In this document: positions 12,701-24,130 of the stretch, one piece after another
Layout of the letters: the number at the start of each line of letters is the position of its first letter
Position numbering within the stretch: position 1 is the first letter of the stretch
Assembly: GCA_037157565.1 (NCBI GenBank)
Contig: JAZHRO010000039.1
Location: 40,982,001 to 41,046,000 of the forward strand
From: Thalassia testudinum
Taxonomy: Eukaryota; Streptophyta; Magnoliopsida; Alismatales; Hydrocharitaceae
Direction: 5' to 3'
DNA: 64,000 bases
Notes under the pieces: model-generated
Told to the model about the DNA's origin: nothing
Databases searched by the model: none
Seen by the model: the letters and a program-made list of their open reading frames with translations, nothing else
Position numbers and translations under genes: made by a program

Positions 12701-14250
12701 AACCTCTATAGGAGAGGCACTATCAGTGGTTTCAACTTCCACATCTGCTGACACAGTATCTAAAGAAGCCTCTTCTGTGCGAGTATTTGTACCTATAGGA
12801 ATCTCCTGAGTGGAAGTAGCCTCCAGGTTCTCAACATTAGCCGAAGGAGACTAAGAAATAGGAGGCTTTGCCCTGTACACAACTGGTAACTGATAAGTGT
12901 GACCCTTGAATGTTCTGTCATCTGTTGGTACTAGCCTAAATGTGCTAGCAAATGGCCTAGTAGCAGGAGAACTACTACTACCTGAGATTACACCAAACGG
13001 TATAGGAGCAACTGGTATAGGAACATACTCTGGCACACTTTGCACCTGTCTGGCAGCAACAGAAAAATAAGATACAGCTTCATGAAAGGTGACATCTGCA
13101 CTAATATAATGCTTCTGGCGTAGAGGATCAAAACATTGATACCCCTTTTATGTACGAAAATAACCAAAAAACACACATTTGATTGTTGTAGATGCTAATT
13201 TATCTCGACTAGGTCCAAGAAGATGAACGAAAGCCACAACCAAAAGTCTTGGGTGGAACATCAAATAACTCTACATCTGGATATAACACCTGCCAAGGCA
13301 CTTGTTCATGGATAACTGAGAGGGGCAATCTATTAATAAGATAGAAAGTTGTGATAACTGCATCTCCCCAGTAATTACGTAGTACATTATTCAGAATGAA
13401 AAGAGTTCTAGCCATATCAATAATGTCTGTGCTTCCCCTCTGCAACCCCATTCCGCTAAGAGGTGTTCATCAGATCTGGCTATCTTGATATAGACATCAA
13501 ACTGGTTCTTTATCATCAACGCACATTTCAAAATCAAGGGGCCCACTTCTGACTTTTTCTTCATGAGAAATAACCAAGACAATTGGAAAAAATTATCAAC
13601 TACAATCAAATAATAACGATTTCCTTGTCTATCAGGAGTCTTAATAGGACTCCAAACATCAAAATGCACCAACTAAAAACAGGAAGACGTACGTGGTCCA
13701 ATAACAGTTAGAAAGGAAAATATATGATGCTTTCCAAGTTGACATGTATTACAGGAAAGTTATATAGTAGGGGACACATATGGAATAAGTCTACGTAATT
13801 TATCTAAAGATGTATATCCAACCATCTTTGCCACTGTAATGCACTCTCTGAAGTGGAACTAATCTGACAAGTTGCAACATGGGACCCTACACAAGTCAGT
13901 AAACACCTTCTTCATATCCACAACCAATAGTCTTCCCTGTCATTCGATCTTAGAAAATACATCCAATCTCATTTATGTAAGTTATCTTCATAAGCAAGTC
14001 AAATAAATAAACTTCTTTGAAAATGTCAAATAACTTTTTTCATATATTTCACTCCCATTTCTGCCCCTCATAGTCAATCGAAGGAAATGAAAAGTCTTAT
14101 TTCGTAGGAAACCCCTACACCTCCTTTTATAGAAAAGTGAAAGGAAAAATTACGAAACTCCAAACAAATATAAAAATAACCAAAAGCCCCCTCACAACAT
14201 AGCACAACATAACGTAACATAGTCACTCCTTTCACACACACATATAGGGT

Positions 14251-14290
<40 letters not shown>

Positions 14291-17200
14291 GCCTACATAG
14301 GTCAAAGTCTCAACTAGTGTCCCTTCCATCTTACACCATGAATCAAATTCTTTCTCCACTTCCATCTTATTCACTTGGAAGAATCTAGTTGTTTTCCTTA
14401 TATACTCCGCACCTGTAGTCTCTTCTTGGTACCAGCTCAGGGAAGAAGATTGAGATATGCTTTTCTCTAAAAATAAGTAGAAGCCAATGACACATAGAGC
14501 AACAAAATAGAGTTAAGGGAGTAAACAATTCCAACTTGAAAATGATCTTTCTGATTCTCGAAGAATGAAGGGCAAAGAGATTGATCAACAAAGATCTCTT
14601 GTTCTTATTCTAAGATCATGATTGCATCTACTTATGTTTGGTAAAAAGAATCCTATTCTCTTTGAATTCTAATCAGAAGTGAAAATTATTCCATTAGAAC
14701 ATGAAAATGCGACTTCGACATACAATCCAATCCTTGGTCAAAAGTGATAGAACTAGCAATACTATTGGAGAGAAATCTTCTTTACTATGGCAAAGTACCA
14801 AAGCTTTCTAATTTGATTAGAAGATAGGCCCTTTAGATTTGTGCAATTTGGGGAGAGTGTCAATAACCCTAATGCTTTCAACATTCATATCAGGTTAGTT
14901 AGAAAAAGAAAAGTGTTTTCAAAGATAAACTACACACCTCGCAATGCCTTGCTCCCTAGAAAGTGGTAAGGAGAGTGGTCTTTAAGGATTGGTTGTTGTG
15001 TGTCAGCACCTCTGACCTATCCTACGTAGTCAATCATTAGTTGTCACTACAGGTGGGCGACACTGAATGGATACCTCCACTCTTGGGGTTCAAAAGTGGT
15101 GATGCTACAAGAAATGAAGTTGGAGCTATGTGATCAGCGTATGTGGAAGGAGATTGGAGGTGAAAGTCTGGGTAATTTTGTTGCATTAGATTTGGTTGGT
15201 CGGTCGGGTGGAGTAATAGTGGGGTGAAAGGAGGATGTATTTTCTGTGGTTGATTTCTCTGTAAGCTCTTTTGTTGTGACCGTGCAGCTTACAAAGCATT
15301 AGGACAATTTCAATTGTGTTTCCATTGCAGTGCATGGACTGAATGAAGATGCCACAAGACCACAGTTGTGGGAGGAGTTGAGCTAGGTGGCTACATGATT
15401 TCGAAGTTGTCCTTGGCTTATAAGGGGGACTTCAACATTACTTTGATTCTGGAAGATGGGCAAAAGGATAGAAGAGGGAGAGATCGTGGTTCGGAGGAGT
15501 TTGCAAAGTTTGTCCCAACGCATGGCCTTGTGGATGCCTGGAGGAGTCCTAGGGGGTTGAGATCCAAGATCGATAGGTTTCTCTCTACAATAAAGCTAAG
15601 AAAGCCTTTCCCATGGCAGAGGTTTGGCTCATGGAAAGGTCGTTTTCAAATCATATACCGTAACTTTGGCAATCAAATGAAGATAGTTTAGGACCTACTT
15701 CAAATTTGATAGAATGTGGTTGCTGGAGGAGGGGTTTAGGGAGTAAGTGAAGTGGAGTTCTTTTTGGCCAAGTGGTTTGACAACAACGAGGTTGGAAGCT
15801 AAATTATGGGAGTTGAGGGCATTCCTTAAGGTGTATAGACGACAAATCAAAGAAGGGCGGAATAGAATGAAAGGGGGGGCACTTGCTAAGTTTGCGAGGT
15901 TGGACAGGGTGGAAGATACAGGTCTCTTGTCTAAGGAGTGGGTGGTTAGAGCAGAGCACTTGCGGGTGATTCAAACAGAGGATCGGAAGGTTGAGTTGGA
16001 GTGAAAGGCAAGGTTTAGACAGAAGTGGCTGAAGGAGGGAGATTCCAACACCCAGTTTTTTCATCTCATGGCCTCGAGGAGAAGGCATAGAAACTCGATT
16101 GATAAGTTGTGGGTGCACAATATGGAGTATGTAAGTAGGGATGCGATGGGTAACGTTGTTGCAGAGTACTATAAAGAGTTTACTGGGAGGAGGGGAGGGA
16201 GATGAAGATGGTCAGGGACGGAGATCCCAGGCATTAGTGATGATCAAGCTAGGGGGCTTACGTTGCCTTCCAGTGAGGACGAGGTTTAGAAGGTAGCCTG
16301 GGGGTTGAATGTTTATGGTTGTCTTGATCCAAATGGCTTCCTAGTGCACTTTTATAAGGAGTTTTGGATGCTTGTTAAGGAGGACATCTTACAGGTGATG
16401 ACAGAGTTCACAATTGGTAACCTTAGCATCAACAAACTCAACAAATTCTTTATGTTTTTGCTGCCTAAAAAGGAAAGAGCGGAGGCCATTGATGAGTACA
16501 AGCCCATTGTGTTGTCAAATGCCATCTATCTGGCTGTGGCAAAGGCCTTAGTAAATAGGTTGAGGGGAGTCCTAGTGGGGGTGGTTTCTCAAGTACAGAC
16601 GGCCTTTGTCCCAGGCCGTAATATTTTGGATGGTTATGTCACTACTTCTGAGATTCTCGTTTGTTGGAGGAGGGAGAAGAAGAATTTGTTTCTGTGGAAC
16701 GTCAATTTCAGAAAGGCTTATGATTAGATACAATGATTGTTTGTTTGGGCCTCCATGATTAAAATGGGCTTTCCTCATTGTTCGGTAGACTGGATAAAAT
16801 GATGCGTCACTACAACTTCCTTCCCAATTCTTATCAATGACAACCCAGCAGGTGGATGGATACAGCTGACGAGGGGTATTAGGCTAGGCTATCCTTTGAC
16901 TCCGATGCTTTTTGTTCTAACAGCAAATGCGCTAGCGAGGCCAACGGTCAGAGCCTGCGAAAGAGGACTAATTAAGGGCTTCCCATTAAGAGACAAGACT
17001 GTGATACCTGTGCTTTAGTATGCCAATGACACATTGTTCTTTGTAGAGGGTTCCGAGGTGAAGGCAAAGAGGATGTGCATCATGTTGGAGTTATTTGGGG
17101 AAGCATCGGTGCTACAGATAAATTTCTCCAAGTCTGTCTTTGTTTCGATCCAAATGACATCTGAGGAGGCTAGCAAGTGCAATGTGGTGCTTCGTACATC

Positions 17201-19851
17201 AGAAGGTTCTCTACCCATCTCCAATCTTGATCTTCCTTTGTCAAATAGGAGGATTCCTAAGTAGGATGGAACCCCCTGATCGAGAGGTTAGAGGAGAGAT
17301 TAGTAGGTTGGGAGTCCAAGGTTTTGTCTAGAGGGGGTAGGCTAGTGCTCATGAAGGCGGTGTTGTCTTCTGTACCTTTCTATTTTAGATCCATCCTGAA
17401 GTTGCCACAACGAATTGAAAATAAAATCTTAAGCCTAATGAGAAATTTCTTCTGGAAGAACTATGATTTGACTGGGAATAGAGCGAGGATGGTGGCCTGG
17501 GAGGAGGTGTACAAGCCCGTGAAAGAAGGGGGCTTGAGGGTTAGAGAGTTGGGAAGGATGAACGATAGTTTTTTGATCTTGTGGATTAGTAAAGTCCTTG
17601 AAAATAAGGAGGGCCTCTTAGGAAGGATCTTTCAAGTGTGTTATTGTAACCCAGTGTGTTGGGATCTCCTGTTGCCCCCCCCCCCCCCCTAGCGCTTCTC
17701 ACATTTTTAGGGGGCTTTTGCTGATAGCACCCAAGGTGTGAAGCTTCTTTGATCCCTTTCTAGGCACAAATGTTCAAATTCTAGCTAAATGATTGGACAG
17801 TTAAGGGGAGTTTGAATGATAGTTTTCCCACATTGTTTGCAGTGGCTATAGCTAAGGAGGCCAAGGTGAATGAAGTGTGGGATGATTGTTAGTACCCATA
17901 TTTTGTGGGAAACTTATCATATTAGAGGATACAAGAGGTTTAGACCTTATTGCAAGAGGTGGATGGATTCCAGTCGAAGGGGGGTGCCAATGCTTTCTTA
18001 TGGGAGGAGGGAGATTCTCTATTAGGAATGTGTATAGAAGGTTGGGGAACGGAGGCCCATGGATAGATATCGCTTTTATTAAGGACTGCAGGCTAATTAG
18101 AACTTGTCCACTGAAGATGAAGATTTTTGTTTAGCTATGGGTGCCTAAGGCAAAGAAGACCTGCCCACTTTGTAGCATAGCGAATGAAGATGTTGATCAC
18201 CTTTTTTTCATTGTTCCTCCGTTGAACAGATTTGGAGTCGCTTTAACCCCGATGGTTAGTGTCGTCTACATTTACTAATTTTTGAAGATCTTTTAGAAGT
18301 GATAACCAAAACAACAGCCTTAGAGCGAAAAAGGAGGGCTAAGGCTTTGGCAGTGCTTTGGGGCATCTAGTTAGGAAGGAATGAGGTCATTTTCAGCGGC
18401 AACGTCCATATGTTGAAAATTTTGTTGCTGAAGTTTTATCTTGAATTCAACTTTGGGTGACGATCTTGTAATTTGGACATCTTTTAGGCCTTTTCTTAAT
18501 TGATATATTTGTTGGGTGGTTATCAACTGGATAACCACCCCTCTCTTTTTTTAAAAAAAAAAATAGTTGTCACTATGAAGCTATAGTCTAGGTGCTTGTG
18601 GTCTTATTGTCTACCATTGGTACTCCACATTTTCATGAAGAATTCAATCTCACCCGGTCCATATTTGGAGATGGCAAGGCAGTCATGACACCATTCATGC
18701 AGACTACTACCCCACGCTTCTAGCCTTTCAGCTCATGGATGGATGAAAGAAGGGAATTGCCATAACAAGCAGTTCAGACCCACAAAGTAGACAGCAAGCC
18801 CCAGAAACCTATCGATTCCGCTCTAGAACTGGAGGAGGGGGGCATGCTTTCAGAAAGGTACTTTCCTCACTTATTTTGCTCTCTCAAGATTTGGACTCAT
18901 TCACTTGCATTCCTGCAAGCACTTCGAAAAGCTCCAGACTTCACCCCTCCTACTACTGATGTGCAGTCTTTCCTCAGTTTCCTGCTTATGACTATGCATC
19001 AGGCAGCGGGGGTAAAAACAGAAAGAGGAATTGCCACAATAGAAAGGAGAAATGACTGACTACGAGAAACCAGCAACTTCTCGGCATTTTCGCGATCTTA
19101 CCTGGGTGGAGAGCACACCATTGATCTGGCTGGCGATCCCCTGCAGCCCTCTCCACATCGAGTACTCGAGGTAGTCGCCGGTGACGCTACCGGGATACCC
19201 CTCGGGGAGCATCAACCTCACCCACAGGTCCCGGCACCTCCGCCACAGCGACTCCACCCCGCCGCTAGGCATCGAGAGCCGAAGATCGAGGCCGCCCGCG
19301 GGTCTCCTCCCGTCGACGAGGAAGCCGTCCCCGGACGGGTCGGGCGCGAGCCGTATCCACTCCCCGCCCTTCACCACCCACGCGGACCACGGCGGCTCCT
19401 GCGTCGACCTCGCGAGGGCGAGGCCTGCGCACCCGATCGCGGAGGCTAGCGACGCCGAGGCGATGGTGGCTTCGCGGCGGCGGCGCGATTCGAGGAGGCG
19501 GAGGAGGGGGTGGTGGGGTTGGGGATGCCGCCAGCCTCCTCCGCCCCACCGCCACCGATCGTCGCCTCCGCCTCCACCGTCACTTCCATTGGCGTTGTTG
19601 TTGTTGTTGCCGCTGGTGATTCTGAACTGGTTGCTGTGAGCGTTAGGAGAGTTGTGTTGGCGGCCGGAGACGGAGGAGGGTGGGGAGTGGAGGCCAAGAG
19701 AAGGGAGGTGGAGGAGGAGGTGCTTGCGGTGAAGCAGTGGAGGGTGTGGTGGTTGGGTGAGAGAAGAGGTGGTGAGCGTGTGGAGGCTATGGCGGCGGAA
19801 TGAGGGGGAGGAAGAGGAGGAGCAGAGGGGAAGGGGAAGGAGCGCGGACAT
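9756..19851 (-). CDS. RUS1: RUS1-like DUF647 protein, N-terminal two exons
   Basis: ROOT UVB SENSITIVE family proteins act in early-seedling UV-B responses; Arabidopsis RUS1 works with RUS2 and is linked to vitamin B6 homeostasis. Exon 1 is 19,851-19,102 (250 codons, ATG at 19,851-19,849) and ends ...GVLSTQ before donor GTAAGA. Exon 2 is 10,031-9,756 (92 codons) after acceptor CATCAG, starts [11 protein letters not shown] and ends SASALIQ before donor GTTTGT. Both junctions are phase 0. DUF647 begins near residue 217 ([20 protein letters not shown]) and continues through [20 protein letters not shown] and [12 protein letters not shown]; the last motif is why I chose RUS1 over other RUS members. 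The N-terminus is Ser/Pro/His-rich, compatible with a plastid transit peptide, with Asn and Gly runs at about residues 80-96. Intron 1 is 9.07 kb and full of retroelements. Later exons were not found; they probably lie beyond position 1. A broken gene cannot be excluded. Confidence 0.88.
10374..10724 (+). mobile_element. 5'-truncated LINE tail, 351 bp
   Basis: It encodes the extreme C-terminal region of an L1-type ORF2 (an [18 protein letters not shown] segment near 10,535). A 3' stretch, a stem-loop (10,681-10,704), a 14-nt spacer and an A-run from 10,719 follow. AGTACACAG occurs on both sides (10,365-10,373 and 10,725-10,733) as a 9-bp target duplication. It lies in RUS1 intron 1, antisense to the gene. 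Confidence 0.8.
10681..10704 (+). other. 3' stem-loop of the 351-bp LINE
   Basis: GGTGCACA pairs with TGTGACC (7 bp, one bulged G) around a 9-nt loop, ending 14 nt before the A-tail. Confidence 0.5.
10782..11008 (-). repeat. 3' LTR of the deleted copia element
   Basis: It aligns with 13,976-14,219 except for short indels, and the polypurine tract lies at 11,009-11,019. The outer terminal base pair is changed (CG for the expected TG). Confidence 0.8.
13976..14219 (-). repeat. 5' LTR of the deleted copia element
   Basis: On the plus strand it begins TGTAAGTTATC and ends GTAACA. It contains a block (about 14,068-14,090) that is absent from the other LTR. Confidence 0.8.
14255..14287 (+). repeat. 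(CT)n microsatellite
   Basis: About 16 CT units lie immediately outside the copia element. Confidence 0.95.
14288..15037. other. RUS1 intron 1 sequence, nothing recognised
   Basis: Unique-looking AT-rich sequence between the copia element and the LINE. No conserved coding was seen on either strand. Confidence 0.5.
15100..18240 (+). pseudogene. LINE ORF2 remnant (endonuclease, RT, zf-RVT)
   Basis: Endonuclease remnants run from about 15,105 to 15,690 ([19 protein letters not shown]; later [13 protein letters not shown]). Reverse transcriptase includes 16,305-16,727 ([17 protein letters not shown]; motif A region NVNFRKAYD) and the catalytic motif at about 17,019, where YADD has become YAND. 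Later pieces are 17,324-17,692 ([18 protein letters not shown]) and a zinc-binding zf-RVT segment near 18,110-18,225 ([16 protein letters not shown]). Many stops and frameshifts make it inactive. It is most similar in layout and motifs to the LINE at 52,774-57,660. Confidence 0.9.
18514..18540 (+). other. 3' stem-loop of the 3.5-kb LINE
   Basis: GGGTGGTTATC and GATAACCACCC form a perfect 11-bp stem around AACTG. The A-tail starts 12 nt downstream. The same hairpin, with one base change that keeps pairing as G-U, recurs at 49,259-49,285. Confidence 0.9.
18576..19101 (-). other. RUS1 intron 1, exon-1 proximal part
   Basis: It lies between the LINE target duplication and the exon 1 splice donor (GTAAGA, G at 19,101). 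An open frame at 18,844-19,059 on the plus strand has no recognisable relatives and is probably chance. Confidence 0.6.
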
Positions 19852-20174
19852 GGTTTGGGGGTCAGCTGGGGTTAAACGGGGAACCGTGGAACTTCTAGTT
19901 TGCCATCTTGATATTTCGTACGTTATTACGAGGAGAGCATATTTCACTTTTTTTTTTTTTCGTTCCTTCGGACGTGAACTCGACATTTTCCCATCTTGTC
20001 CTTTCTCGGTTCTGTCGGGTTCTCCGGTTTCAAGATCACGGAGAAAATGCTCTCCGAACGAAAATTCTGCACTTTGCAATTTCCATGATAATTTATAGTC
20101 CTGTAACAAGTGAAGACGCAACCTCCTTTCTAAAATGGATCTCCTTCCTTGAGGTGCAACCTAGAGAAGAGAAA
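19852..20174 (-). promoter_or_regulatory. RUS1 5' flank: presumed 5' UTR and promoter
   Basis: Sequence immediately upstream of the RUS1 ATG. It changes from GC-rich near the start codon to AT-rich beyond about 19,910. No convincing TATA box was identified; an A-rich run (minus strand) lies near 19,950-19,961. Confidence 0.35.
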
Positions 20175-21357
20175 TGAGGGGTTAAAATTGGCAAATCTAG
20201 GTACATGTTCCTACGCATGTCGCTTGCTCGCTCGAGAAGGAGAAAGCGGAGGTCCCCCGTTAGAAGTGTTTGAGGAGCCAGCTAAGGCCTACCGTAAAAG
20301 AACAATAGACCTTAGCTTATGCACCATGCCCTTAGAAACCATCCCCCGGTAGAGTTAACGCTCGGCCACCCCGAAGGGAGATCTTGCAGGGTGCCTCCGG
20401 CGGCACCTACCTAGCACAAGCCCGCCTACGGAATCGTTGCCCGGACAACCGGACAGGCTGTCAGCTCCCCCAAAGGTCCAATGGGCAAGTCCTGGAAGCA
20501 CTCCGCCAAGCGCCTAAGGACCAGAGATAACCCCAAGAGGTTGTCGAAAGTCAAGCGGGGAAGATTAAGCCCACCCAGTCTTACCCGAATCAACTCAAGG
20601 CTCAACATTCCAAATGTGGGAGGCCCCGTGAGGTAACGATCCCTCAATATCCCGAGGCAGACCATTTAGCTTGCAAGCACGAGCGCAACACCCTCAATCA
20701 TGTGTCCAAGTGCCCAACGAGAAACCGCGAAGCGAGGTAACTCCTCTAGTGAATCAACCGATGGACGTCGCGGCGACGACAACCCCACTAAAGGCAAAAA
20801 TACCCTCGGATAGGCGTGCCCACTTGCTGAAGAGGCTCCCCTTCCACAAGCAAAGGGCCTCCTTCCTTGAGACAATAGCTGACTCCGAAAGGTTGCGCCA
20901 GGCAAAAGAGTTCCTTAAGGAATGCACTCCCTTGGCCGTGAGCCAAACGGACATGCTTGGTGGAATTGACCCACTGAAGATCGCCATTACGGACCCTGCC
21001 ATTCCAGGCAAGAGTCCCTTAGAGAACGCACCCCCTTGCCATGAACTAAGTGGGCATGCTTAAAGGGGGCTAGTTCGCGAGTTAGGACTCGTTGCCCCCA
21101 GGCCCCATAGGGCAAGAGAATGGAGGGCCTATGAAGCACTTGAGGGACCACCTCTAGAGGGAGCCCCGGCGGTTGCAAGTAGCCGATGCAGTCTCCCCGA
21201 TGTATTGAAAGCCATGCTGGTCGACAGGACGTGTCACCCTAGCTCCCCGCCAGGAGGATATTGCCGCTGAATCTTGACGATGACACTCATACTACCTAAA
21301 GTCCTCTCCTCCTGTCGCCTAAGCACATCAGCACAGAGGTTAAGGTATCTCCCCTCA
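20175..21357. other. GC-rich 1.2-kb block, unidentified, possibly an LTR
   Basis: A block with much higher GC than its AT-rich right flank. Its possible ends are TGAGGGG at 20,175 and CCCCTCA at 21,357, a 7-bp inverted terminal repeat with TG...CA termini as in an LTR. No target duplication is visible. A 130-codon frame (20,671-21,063, plus) has no recognised relative. A solo LTR or a retroelement gag remnant are the likeliest explanations. Confidence 0.3.
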
Positions 21358-22344
21358 AATTATCGCATAATTGGCTATATTATTGCATACCCCATAAGGA
21401 TGAACCTAGGCAATAAAGAGATCATGCACTCCAATCATAATCAAATCACTTGATAATTATTGTAAATCATTCTCTAGTTCCTTTAACTCTTTAATTATGT
21501 TTTATGGTGGGTTAAACCTCCTCATAATTTGCTGAATTCATGCAATTTCCATGGGAAGCATAAATAGGAAAAATTTTGGGAAAAAATGTTCCATTAAGCA
21601 AAAGGAAGTATTTAAGGCTAATTTCAAATGGTGAAGTTCTTCTTCCCTCAAATCCATATGGGTCCTTTAAACCTCAATTAACCTTGGCAAAATAACCCAT
21701 TCACTCAAAATTGAAGGTTGCAAACTTCAAATATGCATTCTGTTCAACTAAACTTTTATAAGGTAATAAGTCATTACTTAAATATCCATAAAGATGATTC
21801 TATCCCCACAAACCTCTCATCATCCTCCTTGCATTGATCCTCGCAATCATCCATTACCTTAGCAAAGTGTTAGTAATTCACACTTAAACCTCCAACAATA
21901 GTTGGCTATGGCTTCATGTAACCTATTTTACAAGACTTGCGGATTTCTTGTTTGAAATATAAGTGTTTAGGATCGTAAGTCGTGCTATTTATAGGATATT
22001 CCAACTACAATCCCTTTACTCTTGATTGCCTCATGAGTGTTGGTGTAAATGATGCTAAACTCTTCTTGAAATCCCATTGATTCTTTGGTAGGCCTTGCGT
22101 TCTTAGTTGGCTACCTACACCTCAAATTGAAATTCAAGTTATCCTCTCATGTATAGCTAGCTACTTTTAGCCGATAGTTTGCCATGCCAGTCCAATTTAG
22201 GTAGTCCAATTCTTCTTTTTTTTTTTGTCTCTATTTACCTCTCTCTTTTTTCCCATTTACCTTAGCATTTCAAAAACACAAAACCCTTGGTTTAAGATAG
22301 TAATCATTAGGGTGATAGTCATGAGTATAATAGTCTTTTCTTCT
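21358..22344. other. AT-rich intergenic DNA, no gene seen
   Basis: Low-complexity AT-rich sequence with a T-run near 22,217. No coding or repeat boundary was recognised. Confidence 0.45.
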
Positions 22345-22347
22345 TAA

Positions 22348-22645
22348 GGGTCTATTTGGTTGTAGGAATTACATTGTGTGGATATGAAAATTCCGAAAGT
22401 AAATAAAGCTGAAGTTAGACCTCTCATTCCAAAATAAAATAATTCCACCCTAGAGGTGGAATTGTTTAATTCTTCCTTTTGTCTCCAGTAATTTCATGAT
22501 GTATCACTCTTTTCTCTCAAGCAACCATTTGAATTTCTACTTTTCATCCAAATACAAAAGGCACTTAATTCCCCCATGTATTCCATAAACTCATAATTCC
22601 TTGTGCAATTCCTTTTCTTTTTACTACCTCCTACCAAACACACCC
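22348..22645. mobile_element. Tourist-like (PIF/Harbinger) MITE, 298 bp
   Basis: The ends are inverted: GGGTCTATTTGGTTGTAGGA at the left, and the reverse complement of the right end reads GGGTGTGTTTGGTAGGAGG. TAA stands on both sides (22,345-22,347 and 22,646-22,648), the target duplication of Tourist MITEs. The interior is AT-rich, repeats GGAATT-type words and has no coding. Confidence 0.85.
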
Positions 22646-22648
22646 TAA

Positions 22649-24130
22649 GGATTTTCTCCTTGAAATTTGCTTGTCCTTAGGTTGGGATGGTTCGTAACAA
22701 CCACATGCTATCTTGGAAGTGTGAAAATGCAAGAATAAACTTTTTAACTTTCTGACAACAAGAGCCAACCAATGTCAAAATTGATCAAATAAAGAAAAAA
22801 CAATATTGCCTAAATTGGAACCACATAGGAAGAACTAATTTCCTTTCATTCTAGGACCCCACGATCAAGGGATTATACCTTTGAGGTGGAGTGGTGTAGC
22901 ACCTCACATGGTGGTGCTTCCTTAAACAAGTTTCGGGAGAACCCTCTTGCTCTTCCTCAAAGGGAGGATGAAGCCCTCATGTCGTGGAAGTCAAGTCCCA
23001 CCAGATATCTGTGAACATCTTCTGAAATCAAGGTGACAGTTGCTTCGAAATCCAAGAATGGATCTTAAGAACAATTTTGGGAAATCCTGCAACAATCACT
23101 ACTGTAGTAGTTGGTCGATGCCCATAAGCATCGGTTGACCAACTACTAAGGGGAAGCGGGAGGGGGCGAAATCAAGAAGAAGGCTACAATATCTGCCTTC
23201 AGTGTATGGTCAGCCAATTCGCTAACTAGTTGATCAGCTACATTGGTAGGTGTCGACCAATAATTTTATTGGTCGGTTGGCTTGTATTGGTGACAAGGTG
23301 CCGCTCTTCCTGATGTTGCTGCCTGCTGTTGGTGGGTTTTGGTAGAAACCAATCAACAATTGATTGATTGAATGTGGCAATTAGGGTTTCTCCCTTTGGG
23401 AGATATTTATAGGGATTTCTTTCCAATTCCCAAATTGATTGAATCCATTGGATGTTCATCCAATGGATGAAATGTAATCCTAATTGACATTTGCATCATT
23501 GGCTCAAAACAAAATTTGAAATGTTTAAATCAAATATCCAAACTTAAATTAATTGTAATTCAACGCTTGAATTTTGTACCTAATCAAATTATGTGCAATT
23601 AATTGTTAAATTAAATGCAACTTAACTTTTTAAGTTACATTTAATTTATTATTCATTTAGGAACCCACAACACCATTATTGGTTTCATCACTCCAATATT
23701 GACAAATAGGATTGGTAGAATTTTAGCACTTTACCCCTCACGTATTCAAAATACTTGTGAATCCTTCATACTTAGAAGAAAATATTATCTCAAGGTCTAA
23801 TCTCATTGAATAACTATCATTCCTTTTTAGATAATATTATTCTTTATATTTCTTTGTATCATTGAGACGATAACGAATATCAGAACTTTTCCTAAAGGTC
23901 TATCTTCTCTTCTTGCCTTGAGTTTGATTAGGACTCTACGACCACATGAGAAATTTGTCATTTCAAATATACGTGGAGTGAGCTCATGCCTCTAATCTGT
24001 TATATACAACTATGCAACAAATTTGTGTGATCATTTCAAGAGATCATGTACCTCATGTTCCTTCCTATATACACCAGCTTTCCAGCATCAACAATAAGGT
24101 GTGTGTATCAATTTATATAGTAGTATGTCA
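22649..24130 (+). other. LTR-like unit with palindromes and TATA box
   Basis: No coding was found. The stretch carries a 12-bp plus 5-bp stem-loop at 23,105-23,148, an 8-bp one at 23,255-23,274 (GACCAATA/TATTGGTC), a TATA-like TATTTATAG at about 23,404 and a third palindrome at 23,445-23,466 (CCATTGGAT/ATCCAATGG). This order resembles an LTR promoter, but the ends were not located. Confidence 0.3.
23105..23148. repeat. Long stem-loop with TTGGTC/GACCAA arms
   Basis: TAGTAGTTGGTC (23,105-23,116) pairs perfectly with GACCAACTACTA (23,137-23,148). An inner GATGC/GCATC stem encloses CCATAA, with a 4-nt bulge on one arm. Confidence 0.85.

Larger units (their letters stand above)
10782..14219 (-). 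mobile_element. Ty1/copia retrotransposon, internally deleted
   Basis: LTRs at 10,782-11,008 and 13,976-14,219 are clearly homologous, and a polypurine tract (TTAAGGGGGAG on the minus strand) adjoins the 3' LTR. Directly inside the 5' LTR the sequence already encodes the pre-integrase region ([10 protein letters not shown], near 13,735), so the primer site, gag and protease are missing. Integrase is at 13,672-13,209 ([19 protein letters not shown]), RT with YVDD at 12,124-11,912, and the RT/RNase H connection at 11,779-11,525. Frameshifts and stops are frequent. No matching target duplication was seen. It lies in RUS1 intron 1 in the gene's own orientation. Confidence 0.88.
15050..18563 (+). 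mobile_element. 5'-truncated L1-type LINE, 3.5 kb
   Basis: The element is bounded by a perfect 12-bp target duplication, TAGTTGTCACTA, at 15,038-15,049 and 18,564-18,575, and ends in an 11-A tail. This is direct evidence of target-primed insertion. It starts inside the endonuclease domain and so lacks ORF1. A stem-loop at 18,514-18,540 precedes the tail. It lies antisense within RUS1 intron 1. A 14-C run at about 17,676-17,689 is unusual within the ORF2 remnant. Confidence 0.95.

Noticed and set aside
10772..14229. A 5-bp target duplication for the second copia element
   Set aside because: The flanking pentamers (CAAAT side and TAGTC side) do not match under any boundary tried.
19181..19803. 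Plus-strand frames opposite RUS1 exon 1 (152 and 97 codons)
   Set aside because: They are antisense shadows of the GC-rich exon, which has a conserved DUF647 reading and proper splice sites on the minus strand.
20671..21063. 130-codon frame in the GC-rich block as a gene
   Set aside because: No domain recognised, overlapping frames on the other strand are equally open, and no promoter or splice evidence was seen. Kept only as part of an unidentified block.
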